Shown here one piece after another: positions 1 to 11,561 of a stretch of DNA of 64,000 bases. The notes under the pieces are model-generated. The model had not been told where the DNA came from. It did not search any database and saw nothing but the letters and a program-made list of their open reading frames with translations. The translations under genes were made by a program, and so were the position numbers. Source of the DNA: Shewanella litorisediminis (GTDB taxonomy: Bacteria; Pseudomonadota; Gammaproteobacteria; Enterobacterales; Shewanellaceae); the NCBI RefSeq assembly GCF_016834455.1, contig NZ_CP069213.1:372501-436500 (forward strand). The letters run 5' to 3'. The first letter of the stretch is position 1. Each line of letters opens with the position of its first letter.

Positions 1-193
<193 letters not shown>

Positions 194-263
194 CCTAAGC
201 GACACATTACCCTGCTGAGTGTTCACACAGATTGCTTGATAGACGAAAAGAGACAAATGCGAT

Positions 264-340
264 GGGTCTGTAGCTCAGGTGGTTAGAGCGTACGCCTGAT
301 AAGCGTAAGGTCGGTAGTTCGAGTCTACTCAGACCCACCA
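264..340 (+). tRNA. tRNA-Ile (GAT)
   Basis: This 77-nt cloverleaf has the acceptor stem GGGTCTG paired with CAGACCC and an encoded ACCA end. The anticodon loop CTGATAA gives anticodon GAT at 298-300. It lies in the 16S-23S spacer, the usual place for tRNA-Ile in gammaproteobacterial rRNA operons. Confidence 0.97.
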
Positions 341-421
341 AATCTCATTGATGCGTCGTTGGAAACGTCGTCGTTTACGCGAGTAAACTTCCTTCGTTCC
401 CGCCTTGCCTGAATGAGATTT
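340..421 (+). repeat. Inverted repeat between tRNA-Ile and tRNA-Ala
   Basis: A perfect 10-bp inverted repeat, AAATCTCATT (340-349) with AATGAGATTT (412-421), encloses a smaller hairpin GTTTAC-GCGA-GTAAAC (373-388) with a GNRA-type loop. It probably folds the spacer RNA between the two tRNAs and helps tRNA processing. The role is inferred. Confidence 0.6.
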
Positions 422-461
422 TTAATCAACGCATTTGTGTCAGACTGCATATTGCAGAAAC

Positions 462-537
462 GGGGCTATAGCTCAGCTGGGAGAGCGCCTGCTTTGCACG
501 CAGGAGGTCTGCGGTTCGATCCCGCATAGCTCCACCA
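462..537 (+). tRNA. tRNA-Ala (TGC)
   Basis: This 76-nt cloverleaf has the acceptor stem GGGGCTA paired with TAGCTCC and an encoded ACCA end. The anticodon stem CCTGC/GCAGG frames the loop TTTGCAC, giving anticodon TGC at 495-497. It is the second spacer tRNA, in the classic Ile-Ala pair. Confidence 0.97.
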
Positions 538-582
538 CTATCAATATGTGAGTCTCAGGACTTAGGTCCCAAGGATAGAGAC

Positions 583-619
583 GCCAAAGATAAGTGATGA
601 ATTTATCTTTGGCTTTTTT
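583..619 (+). terminator. Terminator-like hairpin in the 16S-23S spacer
   Basis: GCCAAAGATAA (583-593) and TTATCTTTGGC (603-613) form a perfect 11-bp stem with a 9-nt loop, followed directly by a T6 run. This looks like an intrinsic terminator inside an rRNA operon. A boxA sequence follows a few bases later, so transcription presumably reads through by rRNA antitermination. It may instead be a processing hairpin. Confidence 0.55.
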
Positions 620-625
620 AAGCCC

Positions 626-636
626 GCTCTTTAACA
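626..636 (+). promoter_or_regulatory. boxA antitermination element
   Basis: GCTCTTTAACA at 626-636 matches the enterobacterial boxA consensus TGCTCTTTAACA (first base C here), in the spacer upstream of 23S rRNA. boxA in RNA recruits NusB/NusE, which makes RNA polymerase resistant to termination. Confidence 0.75.
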
Positions 637-812
637 ATTTGGAAAGCTGATAGTAGAAACTGGATCTTCGGATTCAGTTAATACAAAAATTGAGTTCTCA
701 AACACTTCAATCAAGTGTTTTGGAAATTCTTCAAGGCGAGTTCAGTAAAATGAACTATCGAAAAACCAGCTGGTTGCAATACAGCCGGTGAGGAAACTCA
801 TCCGGGTTGTAT

Positions 813-3705
<2,893 letters not shown>

Positions 3706-3797
3706 TACAACCCAGATGGGTTTTGACTGATGGTTGAAGTAGATAGTCTTGAAGAACCAGACTTGATTGAAGTGATAACTCAATAACACAGAATACC

Positions 3798-3873
3798 GGT
3801 CGCTTAGCTCAGCCGGGAGAGCACCTCCCTTACAAGGAGGGGGTCACTGGTTCGATCCCAGTAGCGACCACCA
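3798..3873 (+). tRNA. tRNA-Val (TAC)
   Basis: This 76-nt cloverleaf has the acceptor stem GGTCGCT paired with AGCGACC and an encoded ACCA end. The loop CTTACAA gives anticodon TAC. It sits between 23S and the first 5S rRNA gene and is therefore likely to be co-transcribed with the rRNA operon. Confidence 0.96.
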
Positions 3874-3940
3874 TCTTTTTCTGCGAAATGCAGCTTTCCG
3901 AATTGCATGTTCTTGCTGAAAGGCGAGGGCATAACGCATT

Positions 3941-4060
3941 TGTCTGGTGACAATAGCGCTCTGGTCCCACCTGATCCCATTCCGAACTCAGTAGTGAAAC
4001 GGAGCAGCGCCGATGGTAGTGTGGGGTCTCCCCATGTGAGAGTAGGTCATCGCCAGACGC
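3941..4060 (+). rRNA. rrf: 5S rRNA, copy 1
   Basis: This gene of about 120 nt has the terminal helix GTCTGG/CCAGAC and the conserved core CCCATTCCGAACTCAG. It differs from the second 5S gene at both ends and in one internal helix, with paired changes that keep the helices intact. Confidence 0.95.
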
Positions 4061-4101
4061 CTAATTCTGATTTGCACTTTTAAAGTGAAATCAAAGAGTT
4101 T

Positions 4102-4177
<76 letters not shown>

Positions 4178-4215
4178 TTATTCGCCGCCAGGTACTAAAT
4201 GGCAGCAACAAAATT

Positions 4216-4335
4216 TGCTTGGAAACCATAGCGCTGTGGTCCCACCTGATCCCATTCCGAACTCAGTAGTGAAACGCAGTAGCGCCGATGGTAGTGTGGG
4301 GTCTCCCCATGTGAGAGTAGGACATTTCCAGGCAT
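4216..4335 (+). rRNA. rrf: 5S rRNA, copy 2
   Basis: This second 5S gene of about 120 nt has the terminal helix TGCTTGG/CCAGGCA and the same conserved core as copy 1. The internal pair CTC/GAG of copy 1 is CTG/CAG here, which is compensatory. It is the last gene of the operon and is followed by a terminator. Confidence 0.93.
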
Positions 4336-4345
4336 CAAATACAAG

Positions 4346-4375
4346 AACCCCGACGGTAACGTCGGGGTTTTTCTT
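4346..4375 (+). terminator. rRNA operon terminator
   Basis: The stem AACCCCGAC/GTCGGGGTT with loop GGTAAC is followed by TTTCTTT. It lies 11 nt after the second 5S gene and ends the rRNA operon. Confidence 0.9.
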
Positions 4376-4415
4376 TATCTGCTATTCGATAACGTCGGCA
4401 TCTGTTTACACAAAC

Positions 4416-4449
4416 AGGTGTTTTACACCATTGCTGATGTAAAACACCT
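4416..4449. repeat. Inverted repeat between the rRNA operon and mutT
   Basis: AGGTGTTTTACA (4416-4427) and TGTAAAACACCT (4438-4449) are perfect 12-bp arms around a 10-nt loop. It lies just past the mutT stop codon and may end the minus-strand transcript, although no strong U-run follows on that strand. Confidence 0.55.
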
Positions 4450-4460
4450 TAATTTGAGTA

Positions 4461-4856
4461 TCAGGCGAAGTCTTTTATTACCTTGTCGAGAATAGGCTGA
4501 TTGGCATCGGGGAATTGATACTGGCCAATCTCCTGCAGTGTTACCCATTCGATTTGCTGGCCTTCAGCGCCCACCGCATCGCCGCTGAAGTCTTCGACCA
4601 AATGAATATCAAGCAGCACCTGTTTATCTGGATAATCATGGCTGATTTCCATATAAGGTAGACTAGAGTGTATAGTCAGACCGACTTCTTCCCTCAGCTC
4701 GCGTTTAAGAGCGTCTGAAGTAGTTTCGCCGGCCTCTACCTTGCCGCCTGGGAACTCCCATTTTCCACCTTGGTGAAGGTGGCCATGGCGCTTTGCCAGC
4801 AAGATGCTGGCGCCTTTTTTGATAATGCCTACGGCAACGTGAACACGCTTGGTCAT
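4461..4856 (-). CDS. mutT: MutT, 8-oxo-dGTP diphosphatase
   Basis: This 131-aa Nudix hydrolase removes 8-oxo-dGTP from the nucleotide pool and so prevents A:T to C:G mutations. The full Nudix box is visible at about residues 38-60, from GGKVEAGE to RELREEVGL, with every consensus G, E and R position present. I chose ATG at 4856 because the protein then begins MTKRVHVAVG like the family. An upstream TTG at 4901, overlapping the yacG stop, would add 15 residues unlike the family. It is the last gene of the minus-strand series coaE-zapD-yacG-mutT. Confidence 0.9.
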   Translation of the reverse strand: MTKRVHVAVGIIKKGASILLAKRHGHLHQGGKWEFPGGKVEAGETTSDALKRELREEVGLTIHSSLPYMEISHDYPDKQVLLDIHLVEDFSGDAVGAEGQQIEWVTLQEIGQYQFPDANQPILDKVIKDFA

Positions 4857-4897
4857 AACACGACTCTTAGATAGTAGATTTGGGATTGGGATTTCGA

Positions 4898-5113
4898 TCA
4901 ATCCGGTGCTTTGAAAAAGTCAGCTTCTTCGTAGCCGAGCTGATCCAGCAGCTCTTCACTGATGTCATCTTTTACTGGAATGGCATGCTTCTCGGACGCC
5001 CAATCTCCCAGGTCAATCAGTTTGCAGCGTTCACTGCAAAATGGCTTGAAGGCGGAGGAGGCGTCCCAGATAACAGGTTTTTGGCACTGGGGACACTTAA
5101 CCGTCAATGTCAT
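4898..5113 (-). CDS. yacG: YacG, zinc-binding DNA gyrase inhibitor
   Basis: This small 71-aa protein has a four-cysteine zinc site: CPQC at residues 7-10 and CSERC at 26-30. Known YacG proteins bind GyrB and inhibit DNA gyrase. The C-terminal half is acidic (residues about 45-71), as in the family. It lies 62 bp downstream of zapD and 41 bp upstream of mutT in the same direction, a standard gammaproteobacterial order. Confidence 0.9.
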   Translation of the reverse strand: MTLTVKCPQCQKPVIWDASSAFKPFCSERCKLIDLGDWASEKHAIPVKDDISEELLDQLGYEEADFFKAPD

Positions 5114-5175
5114 GAGAAAAACCTTATCGGATGGAATAACAAACCCAAAATTGGGATGGCTTTATGGTAAAGCCT

Positions 5176-5910
5176 TCAGGCGCAGGTCGCCAGCTTAAAG
5201 GCAATGGTCTTGTCGGAATGGCGTTGATCGGCGAATTGAACGAAGTGAATGGCGTAGCGGGTTTTGTGACCACTGATGGTGGGATAACAACCCTGTGCCG
5301 GATCAATCTTAACCCGGATGAGAGAAAGCGGTTGGGCATTGGTTCCCTGATAGAAACCGCCGGCTGCCGTTGCGTCTTGATACTCAGACGTACTACGAAT
5401 TAGTGAGAGAAGTAAGCTCACGGGGGTAAGCAGGGGAGTAAAGTGCTCAACCCACTGCAGATATTCTCCCCTGCGTTCATCCCAGGGCTTGGCGAGCCAA
5501 TAATGCAGTTGAGGCAGGTCGAAATTACAACAGGCGCCGGGCATGCCGAATCGTTGCCGCAATGCGCTTAAAAATCTATCTTGCTTTAGTGCACTGCCAA
5601 TGCGAGAAGGGTTCTGAAGCTGTTCTCTGGCTTTAGACAATCCATCGACAAGATTTTGGACTTGAGGCGCGTCTACGTGGGGTAATAATTGCCACTTGGC
5701 GAGAATAAAAAGTTGTCTGTCTATTTCTTTAAGAAGATCGCCACGGTAATCGCAGCGTTCATTTAATTCGAGTAAAGAAAACAAAGGATAGAAACAGCGC
5801 TGCTGATGGTCATTTTCCAGATTATGTTGCACCTGCTGGGCGAGATATTCGAGCCGCAGGTAGCTGCGGATCTTTTCGTTCAGTGGTTGCTCATATATCA
5901 AGTCAGTCAT
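5176..5910 (-). CDS. zapD: ZapD (YacF), FtsZ-binding division factor
   Basis: This 244-aa protein begins MTDLIYEQPLNEKIRSYLRL, the conserved ZapD start, and is family length. ZapD is a cytoplasmic protein that crosslinks FtsZ filaments and stabilises the division ring. Its start overlaps the coaE stop by 8 nt, which suggests translational coupling. The fold is mainly helical in the N-terminal half with many charged residues; no membrane segment or signal is seen. The identification rests on the whole sequence and the coaE-zapD-yacG neighbourhood. Confidence 0.92.
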   Translation of the reverse strand: MTDLIYEQPLNEKIRSYLRLEYLAQQVQHNLENDHQQRCFYPLFSLLELNERCDYRGDLLKEIDRQLFILAKWQLLPHVDAPQVQNLVDGLSKAREQLQNPSRIGSALKQDRFLSALRQRFGMPGACCNFDLPQLHYWLAKPWDERRGEYLQWVEHFTPLLTPVSLLLSLIRSTSEYQDATAAGGFYQGTNAQPLSLIRVKIDPAQGCYPTISGHKTRYAIHFVQFADQRHSDKTIAFKLATCA

Positions 5911-6520
5911 GCGGTGCTTTTGATGCCGCCAGTGTTAAATAGTACTGGTGGAGCCGGTTAACCTGCTCCCTGAGGTCGGCTATCTCTCCTCTATTGTCGA
6001 TAATGTCGTCAGCTTTTTGTAGCCGCTCTTCCCGGCTGATTTGGCTGGCGATGATGTTGGCGATTTGGGCTTCGCTCACGTTATCCCGTTTGACGGTACG
6101 TTGGATTTGTAATTCAGGTGAAATATCAACCACCAAAGTCCGATCAACTAAGCTATCCAACCCATTCTCAAATAGCAAGGGCACAACCAAAATAACATAA
6201 TCTGAATCGGATTTTTTTGCTGCAGAAAGCATGGTTTGCCGAATCATGGGGTGGAGTAAATTGTTCAGCCAGAGCCGCTCAGATTCATTGGTAAAAATCC
6301 GCTCTCTGAGCTTGGCGCGATCGAGACTGCCATCGGCTTGGAGAATGCCACTACCGAAGTGGGTTTCAATCGCCTTGAGTCCGGTTGAGCCAGGCTCAAC
6401 TACTTCCCTGGCGATAACATCGGCATCCACCAGCTCGATGCCTTGTTCGCCAAAGAGATTGGCGACGGTTGTTTTGCCACTGCCGATTCCGCCGGTGAGG
6501 CCCAGAATAAACTCGGCCAT
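5903..6520 (-). CDS. coaE: Dephospho-CoA kinase
   Basis: This 205-aa P-loop kinase catalyses the last step of coenzyme A synthesis, phosphorylating the ribose 3'-OH of dephospho-CoA. The Walker A motif GGIGSGKT is at residues 10-17, followed by the conserved DADVIAREVV near residue 32. The ATG at 6520 was chosen because the protein then starts MAEFILGLTGG like the family, and because this ATG shares a base with the pilD stop (TGATG). A longer frame up to 6562 would run inside pilD. It continues directly into zapD. Confidence 0.93.
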   Translation of the reverse strand: MAEFILGLTGGIGSGKTTVANLFGEQGIELVDADVIAREVVEPGSTGLKAIETHFGSGILQADGSLDRAKLRERIFTNESERLWLNNLLHPMIRQTMLSAAKKSDSDYVILVVPLLFENGLDSLVDRTLVVDISPELQIQRTVKRDNVSEAQIANIIASQISREERLQKADDIIDNRGEIADLREQVNRLHQYYLTLAASKAPHD

Positions 6521-7434
6521 CAAAGAGAACCCAGATACCAGCTGACTATATCTTGTCCCCAAATAAGCGCTATCCAGCCGGCGGCTGCGATATAAGGGCC
6601 AAATGGGATGGGATTTTCACGATTATGGTTTTTCCAGACCATCATCAGGATGCCAACGATGGCACCTACCAAGCTTGATAGCAGGATGATAAGCGGCAGC
6701 ATCTGCCAGCCGAGCCAAGCGCCAAAGAGCGCCATCAGTTTAAAGTCACCGTAACCCATGCCTTCTTTGCCGGTGGTGAGCTTAAACAGCCAATAGACAG
6801 ACCAAAGCGACAGATAACCGGCAGCAGCACCTATCAACGCATCTTCCAGGTTAGTAAATAACCCCTGATAGTTAAGCAGCAATCCAAGCCACAGCAGTGG
6901 AAGCGTGAGGCTGTCTGGCAGCAACATTTCATCGAGGTCAATACCCGACATGGCAATTAAGCCGAAGGTCAGTAATGCAGTTGCCACAAATTGCCAAGTC
7001 GGGCCGAAGTGCCACGCCAGCGTTGCAACGGTCAGGCCGGTAAAGGCTTCAACTATGGGGTAGCGGCTTGAGATAGGGGCTTTGCAGGCGGCACATTTAC
7101 CGCCAAGGATTAGCCAACCCATTACCGGCAGATTGTGCCAGGGTTTAATATGAGTACCACATTTAGGGCAGGATGAACCTGGAAAAATCAGGTTGTAACG
7201 CTCCGGATAACTATCAATGGGTTTTTCCAAATTTGTTTTACCAATCTTTTTGAAAAGTTCAGGTTGGTACTCTTCGAGATAAGCATTACATTCCTGCTGC
7301 CACTCTCTTTTTATCATTACGGGTAAACGATGAATTACCACGTTTAAGAAACTGCCAATGGTGGCGGCGAAGAGGAACGCGAGCAAAATAAAGAGCCAGG
7401 GGTACTGGCTCATCAGGGAGATAAATTCAGTCAT
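6520..7434 (-). CDS. pilD: Type IV prepilin peptidase PilD
   Basis: This 304-aa inner-membrane aspartyl protease cleaves the leader of type IV pilins and T2SS pseudopilins and N-methylates the new N-terminus. The N-terminal membrane segment is followed by a cytoplasmic domain with paired cysteines CPKC and CAAC, which bind zinc in this family. The catalytic aspartates lie in the SGIDLDE and GYGDFK segments. Six or more further hydrophobic helices follow. It is the last gene of the pilin cluster pilA-pilB-pilC-pilD and overlaps coaE by one base. Confidence 0.95.
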   Translation of the reverse strand: MTEFISLMSQYPWLFILLAFLFAATIGSFLNVVIHRLPVMIKREWQQECNAYLEEYQPELFKKIGKTNLEKPIDSYPERYNLIFPGSSCPKCGTHIKPWHNLPVMGWLILGGKCAACKAPISSRYPIVEAFTGLTVATLAWHFGPTWQFVATALLTFGLIAMSGIDLDEMLLPDSLTLPLLWLGLLLNYQGLFTNLEDALIGAAAGYLSLWSVYWLFKLTTGKEGMGYGDFKLMALFGAWLGWQMLPLIILLSSLVGAIVGILMMVWKNHNRENPIPFGPYIAAAGWIALIWGQDIVSWYLGSL

Positions 7435-7480
7435 CTAATTCTTAAGTTTTAAAATTATTCTACGTTTTAAAATAGCGCTT

Positions 7481-8740
7481 TTAGCCAACCACGTTACCCA
7501 TCTGGAAGATAGGCAGATACATACCAACAATCAGGCCGCCCACAAGGGTGCCGATAACCACCATCATAATGGGTTCAATCAGGCTTGAAAGGCCATCCAC
7601 AGCATCATCTACCTGCATCTCATAGATGTTGGCAATTTTATTGAGCATATTATCGAGCGAACCTGACTCTTCACCAATCATCACCATTTGAATCAACATA
7701 TCTGGGAAGAGATTAACGGTGCGCATAGCTACGTTCATTTGCATACCTGCCATCACTTCGGTGCGAATTCTCAGAAGGGCTTTACGGTACACGGCATTGC
7801 CAGAAGCGCCTGCTGCAGACTCCAAACCGTCAATTAACGGCACACCGGCAGCGAAGGTGGTCGCCAGGGTGCGGGCAAATCGTGCCATGGCGGCCTTGTG
7901 TAAAATTTCACCAATTATAGGTATTTTAAGCACAAATTCGTCTTGCCTGTCTCTCACCGCCTGGGAGTTTCTGTGTGCCCTGACATAGAGCCAGATTGAG
8001 ACAACGATGGCGGTCAGGAAGAAATACCAGGATGACTGCAAAAATCTGGAAATATTGATAATCATCTGCGTGAAAGCAGGAAGCTCTGCACCAAAGCTTG
8101 CGAAAATCTCTTCAAACTGGGGCACTACAAAGAGCAGCAGTAAGGTGGTAACAGCAATAGCCACCACCACAACCGCAGCTGGGTAGAACATGGCTTTTTT
8201 GATTTTTGACTTAAGGGCTTCTGCTTTTTCTCTATAGGTTGCGATGCGGTCAAATACAGTATCGAGAGAACCCGAGTGTTCACCGGCGGCAACCAGGTCG
8301 ACATACAAGTCATCGAAGTAAATCCTGTGGGGACGCAGCGCATCAGAGAGCGGAATACCCGCTTGAATGTCATTGAGAATGGTACCCAGCAACTCCCTCA
8401 TCTTGGGCTTTTCATGGCCTTTACCGAGGATTTCTATGGTAGTGACCAAGGGCACGCCTGCCATCAGCATGGTGGCGATTTGGCGGGTGATCATGGCGAT
8501 ATCCATCGCATTGATCTTTTTATTGCTGGCACCAAAGAGGCCATCAGACTTTTTACGGACGACCTTGGGGTTTATTCCTTGATTTTTAAGAATAGTTTTA
8601 ATTTCGGCGACAGATGCGCCCCTGAGTTCGCCGCTGGATTTTTTTCCATCGCGGTTCAAGCCCTTCCATTCAAAGTTGTAGACCTTGGGGGCCAGCTTTT
8701 GTGTCTGCTTTTTGGATTTGTTTGCGACGGCCGTTGCCAT
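7481..8740 (-). CDS. pilC: Type IV pilus inner-membrane platform protein PilC
   Basis: This 419-aa PilC/GspF-family protein has two repeated cytoplasmic GspF domains, at about residues 80-205 and 285-405. Each carries an AxxLxxGVPL-type motif (MLMAGVPLVTT, FAAGVPLIDG) and is followed by hydrophobic segments. PilC forms the platform on which the PilB motor turns to add pilin subunits. A strong ribosome site, GGAAGGAACGG, precedes the ATG. It is separated from pilB by 158 bp and from pilD by 46 bp on the same strand. Confidence 0.95.
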   Translation of the reverse strand: MATAVANKSKKQTQKLAPKVYNFEWKGLNRDGKKSSGELRGASVAEIKTILKNQGINPKVVRKKSDGLFGASNKKINAMDIAMITRQIATMLMAGVPLVTTIEILGKGHEKPKMRELLGTILNDIQAGIPLSDALRPHRIYFDDLYVDLVAAGEHSGSLDTVFDRIATYREKAEALKSKIKKAMFYPAAVVVVAIAVTTLLLLFVVPQFEEIFASFGAELPAFTQMIINISRFLQSSWYFFLTAIVVSIWLYVRAHRNSQAVRDRQDEFVLKIPIIGEILHKAAMARFARTLATTFAAGVPLIDGLESAAGASGNAVYRKALLRIRTEVMAGMQMNVAMRTVNLFPDMLIQMVMIGEESGSLDNMLNKIANIYEMQVDDAVDGLSSLIEPIMMVVIGTLVGGLIVGMYLPIFQMGNVVG

Positions 8741-8898
8741 GTCCGTTCCTTCCTTTTTTATCAGCTCGACTTGTCAAGTTGAATGCTGCCGCTCAATGTT
8801 CGAATCCATTAATAAGCGGCTGGGTGGGATTGTTCTTTTAGTTATAGTCTATCTGATAGTTATAGCCTGCCTGCTCATTAGTGCTTGGGGCCATAGCA

Positions 8899-10605
8899 TC
8901 AGAAACTGGTGACGCGGTTTACCTCGGCAATACTGGTCACCCCTTGTATTACCTTAAGGAGCCCTGACAAACGTAGGTCTCTTACCCCCTGAGACTTGGC
9001 CATGCGAGCAATTTCCAAAGAGTTACCACCTTCCATGATAACCCTTGCAATCTCATCGCTCATGGGCATCACTTCGTAGATACCCACCCGGCCTTTATAA
9101 CCACCGGAGCATAAATCGCAGCCACAGGGTTTGTAGGCAGTGAAGCCTTCAGCAATCTGTGCCTCATTAAAGCCCAAACGCTCCAGCTCGTGATTGGGTA
9201 TGTCTTCCGGTTGTTTGCACTCGGGGCAAAGGCGCCGGGCGAGGCGCTGGGCAATAATCAAATTCACCGAACTTGCAATGTTGTAGCCGGGTACGCCCAT
9301 GTTCAGGAGGCGTGTCAGGGTTTCGGCGGCAGAATTGGTGTGCAGGGTAGATAACACCAGGTGGCCGGTTTGCGCCGCTTTAATGGCTATCTCTGCGGTC
9401 TCCAAATCCCGGATTTCCCCCACCATCACAACGTCAGGGTCCTGTCGCAAAAATGAACGCAGCGCCGAGGCAAATGTAAGCCCCGCTTTGGTGTTGATGT
9501 GCACCTGGTTTACACCTTCGAGGTTAATTTCCACCGGGTCTTCCGCCGTGGAAATATTGCGCTCGGCTGTATTAAGGATGTTAAGGCCAGTGTAGAGAGA
9601 TACGGTTTTACCCGAACCAGTGGGGCCTGTCACCAAAATCATCCCCTGGGGCTTGGCAAGGTTATCCAAATACAATTGTTTCTGGTCTGGCTCGTAACCC
9701 AGCTTCTCAATCCCCAACTGGGCTGAGGATGAGTCCAGAATACGCATTACAATTTTTTCGCCCCAGAGTGTCGGCAGGGTGCTTACCCGAAAGTCAATAC
9801 TCTTGGTGCGGCTGAGCTTCATCTTGATGCGGCCGTCCTGGGGCAGGCGGCGCTCGGCAATATCGAGTTTGGACATTACCTTTAAGCGGGCGGCAATACG
9901 GCCTGAGAGATTAATTGGCGGCTCTGATACTTCGTGCAGAATGCCATCGATACGAAAACGAATGCGGTAGCGCTTTTCGTAAGGCTCGAAGTGTAAATCC
10001 GATGCGCCGCGGCGAATGGCATCGGTCAGAATTTTGTTGATGTAAATAACAATGGGCGCATCGTCGGCGCCTTCGTTATCATTTTCCGGTCGCTTATCGG
10101 TATCGGCGACCTCAATGCCTGCCAGCGATTCTTCGTCTATACCGCTCAGGTCCAGTGCGCTGATGTCTTCCTCAAGGATTTTCTCGAGTGCAACTATTAG
10201 CTTGTCATCTTCCACCAAAATGGCTTCGGCGTGCAGGCCAGCGGAAAACTGGAAATCTTCGAGGGCGGCGATGTTGGTAGGGTCTGAAGTGCCTATATAG
10301 AGGCGGTTGCCGCGTTTAAAGAGTGGCAGGCAGCGGTGTTTTTCAATGAGTTTTTTGTTGAGGAACTCTTCAGGGATGCTTTTTATGTCAAATTCGGCCA
10401 AGTCCAGCAGCGGCGTGCCGTATTCCTCGTAGCAGAGCTCGGCGATTTCCCGTGCCGATAAAAGCTTGCTGGCCACCAGGGTGGTGACCAGCGAAAACCG
10501 GTTTTTTCGAGATAAGGAGACGGCCTCCGACAACTGTTCTTCAGTGAGCAGCTTTTTACGGATGAAGAGCGTCGATAGTCCTAAGTTAAGGCCGGTCGTT
10601 GGCAT
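8899..10605 (-). CDS. pilB: Type IV pilus extension ATPase PilB
   Basis: This 568-aa hexameric secretion ATPase powers pilus extension. An N-terminal MshEN/T2SSE-N domain (about residues 25-150) is followed by the ATPase core, with Walker A GPTGSGKT at about residue 330, an Asp box near ISTAEDPVE, a Walker B segment at [12 protein letters not shown], and a His box [10 protein letters not shown] zinc-binding tetracysteine site, C-P-E-C followed by C-D-L-C, is near residues 460-500. Between pilA and pilB lies a 52-bp gap with a terminator-like hairpin, so pilB is probably expressed below pilin. Confidence 0.95.
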   Translation of the reverse strand: MPTTGLNLGLSTLFIRKKLLTEEQLSEAVSLSRKNRFSLVTTLVASKLLSAREIAELCYEEYGTPLLDLAEFDIKSIPEEFLNKKLIEKHRCLPLFKRGNRLYIGTSDPTNIAALEDFQFSAGLHAEAILVEDDKLIVALEKILEEDISALDLSGIDEESLAGIEVADTDKRPENDNEGADDAPIVIYINKILTDAIRRGASDLHFEPYEKRYRIRFRIDGILHEVSEPPINLSGRIAARLKVMSKLDIAERRLPQDGRIKMKLSRTKSIDFRVSTLPTLWGEKIVMRILDSSSAQLGIEKLGYEPDQKQLYLDNLAKPQGMILVTGPTGSGKTVSLYTGLNILNTAERNISTAEDPVEINLEGVNQVHINTKAGLTFASALRSFLRQDPDVVMVGEIRDLETAEIAIKAAQTGHLVLSTLHTNSAAETLTRLLNMGVPGYNIASSVNLIIAQRLARRLCPECKQPEDIPNHELERLGFNEAQIAEGFTAYKPCGCDLCSGGYKGRVGIYEVMPMSDEIARVIMEGGNSLEIARMAKSQGVRDLRLSGLLKVIQGVTSIAEVNRVTSF

Positions 10606-10621
10606 TATTTAACCCGAAAAG

Positions 10622-10643
10622 ATTGGGAGCAAAAGCCCCCAAT
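10622..10643 (-). terminator. Hairpin between pilA and pilB
   Basis: Read on the minus strand, ATTGGGGGC-TTTT-GCTCCCAAT forms a 9-bp stem (one G-U pair) followed by CTTTTC. It sits 14 nt after the pilA stop and probably ends most pilA transcripts while letting some continue into pilB. Confidence 0.6.
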
Positions 10644-10656
10644 TGAACTTAGTATG

Positions 10657-11133
10657 TTAACACAAGCCAGCTGCTTGACAGGTACCACTAGCAGACCAAG
10701 AAACAGATCCACCTGGAGTCGGAGTTCCAGTCAAGATGTATGTGTAAGGACCTCCATCAAATGTTGGTTCTCCGACTGATGTTACGGTCACAATCACAGG
10801 ACCATTTGGATCAAGTACATCAGGAGTGAGTGGATCATTGTCGTCGTCAATGTATGTACCGTCGATTTCAACAGTCTCTACCTTGGGACCATCAGCCCAT
10901 CCAGTCGAGTCTTCTTGTAAAGTGGCACATGAAGAACCAGTTTGAATACAGATATCGACAGCGGTTTTCGCTGGGGTAGCTGCTAGCACCACTTCACTGA
11001 ACTTGGCGCGTTGAGTGTAAGTTTTGTACGCAGGCAGCGCGATGGCGGCCAGGATACCGATGATGGCGACTACGATCATCAGTTCAATCAGGGTGAAACC
11101 CTTGGCGTTCTTTTTAAAATTGATACCTTTCAT
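10657..11133 (-). CDS. pilA: Type IV major pilin PilA
   Basis: This 158-aa pilin has a short basic leader ending in glycine, with cleavage by PilD expected before [12 protein letters not shown]. The mature protein would start with methylated Phe and keep Glu5. The hydrophobic spine covers about residues 12-35. There is one Cys pair at CIQTGSSC and a C-terminal pair at CQAAGLC that would close the D-loop. The globular part is acidic and rich in Thr, Gly and Pro. Start and GGAGAGAG ribosome site are clear. It heads the pilB-pilC-pilD cluster. Codon use looks AT-richer than pilB. Confidence 0.93.
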   Translation of the reverse strand: MKGINFKKNAKGFTLIELMIVVAIIGILAAIALPAYKTYTQRAKFSEVVLAATPAKTAVDICIQTGSSCATLQEDSTGWADGPKVETVEIDGTYIDDDNDPLTPDVLDPNGPVIVTVTSVGEPTFDGGPYTYILTGTPTPGGSVSWSASGTCQAAGLC

Positions 11134-11225
11134 TTCTCTCTCCGTTTATTGCTAAGTAGTGGCGGGTAGCTCAGTTTTGTAGCTCTCCAACCTCTGTGCA
11201 AATTAACTCAACTCAGTTTGTTTAG

Positions 11226-11561
11226 TCACCAAATGTTATGGCAGACCTTACATCCAGTTGTTTTATGACCAAATTGGTGCAAGCTTAATCGCGTTAGGAT
11301 TTCTCTGCAGTCACTGCTGATGTTCATCGATGCTCGCTCTTGACTCCATTGAGAGTCAATCACGAATAAACCTATGAACACTTCATCAACACCTGATGCA
11401 TTCAAATCTGCCTGCAATTTGGCTGTGCGCCAGTTCTCACCCTGTGTGGTTGGCCGCGGGATAACATTTACTGCTATTACAGCAGTGACAGTTATGCCGT
11501 CGAACTCACCACCTTGGTTTATTATTGCCCCATCGTACAGATTGTGTTCAGACTCAAAAGC
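11226..11561 (-). pseudogene. Possible decayed coding remnant
   Basis: The frame is open for 112 codons but has no ATG until far inside. A TTG at 11417 would give only 63 aa. The in-frame residues look moderately protein-like (for example LQADLNASGVDEVFIG and FDGITVTAVIAV), and an upstream TAA cuts it off. No family is recognised. It could equally be chance openness in AT-rich DNA. Confidence 0.2.
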
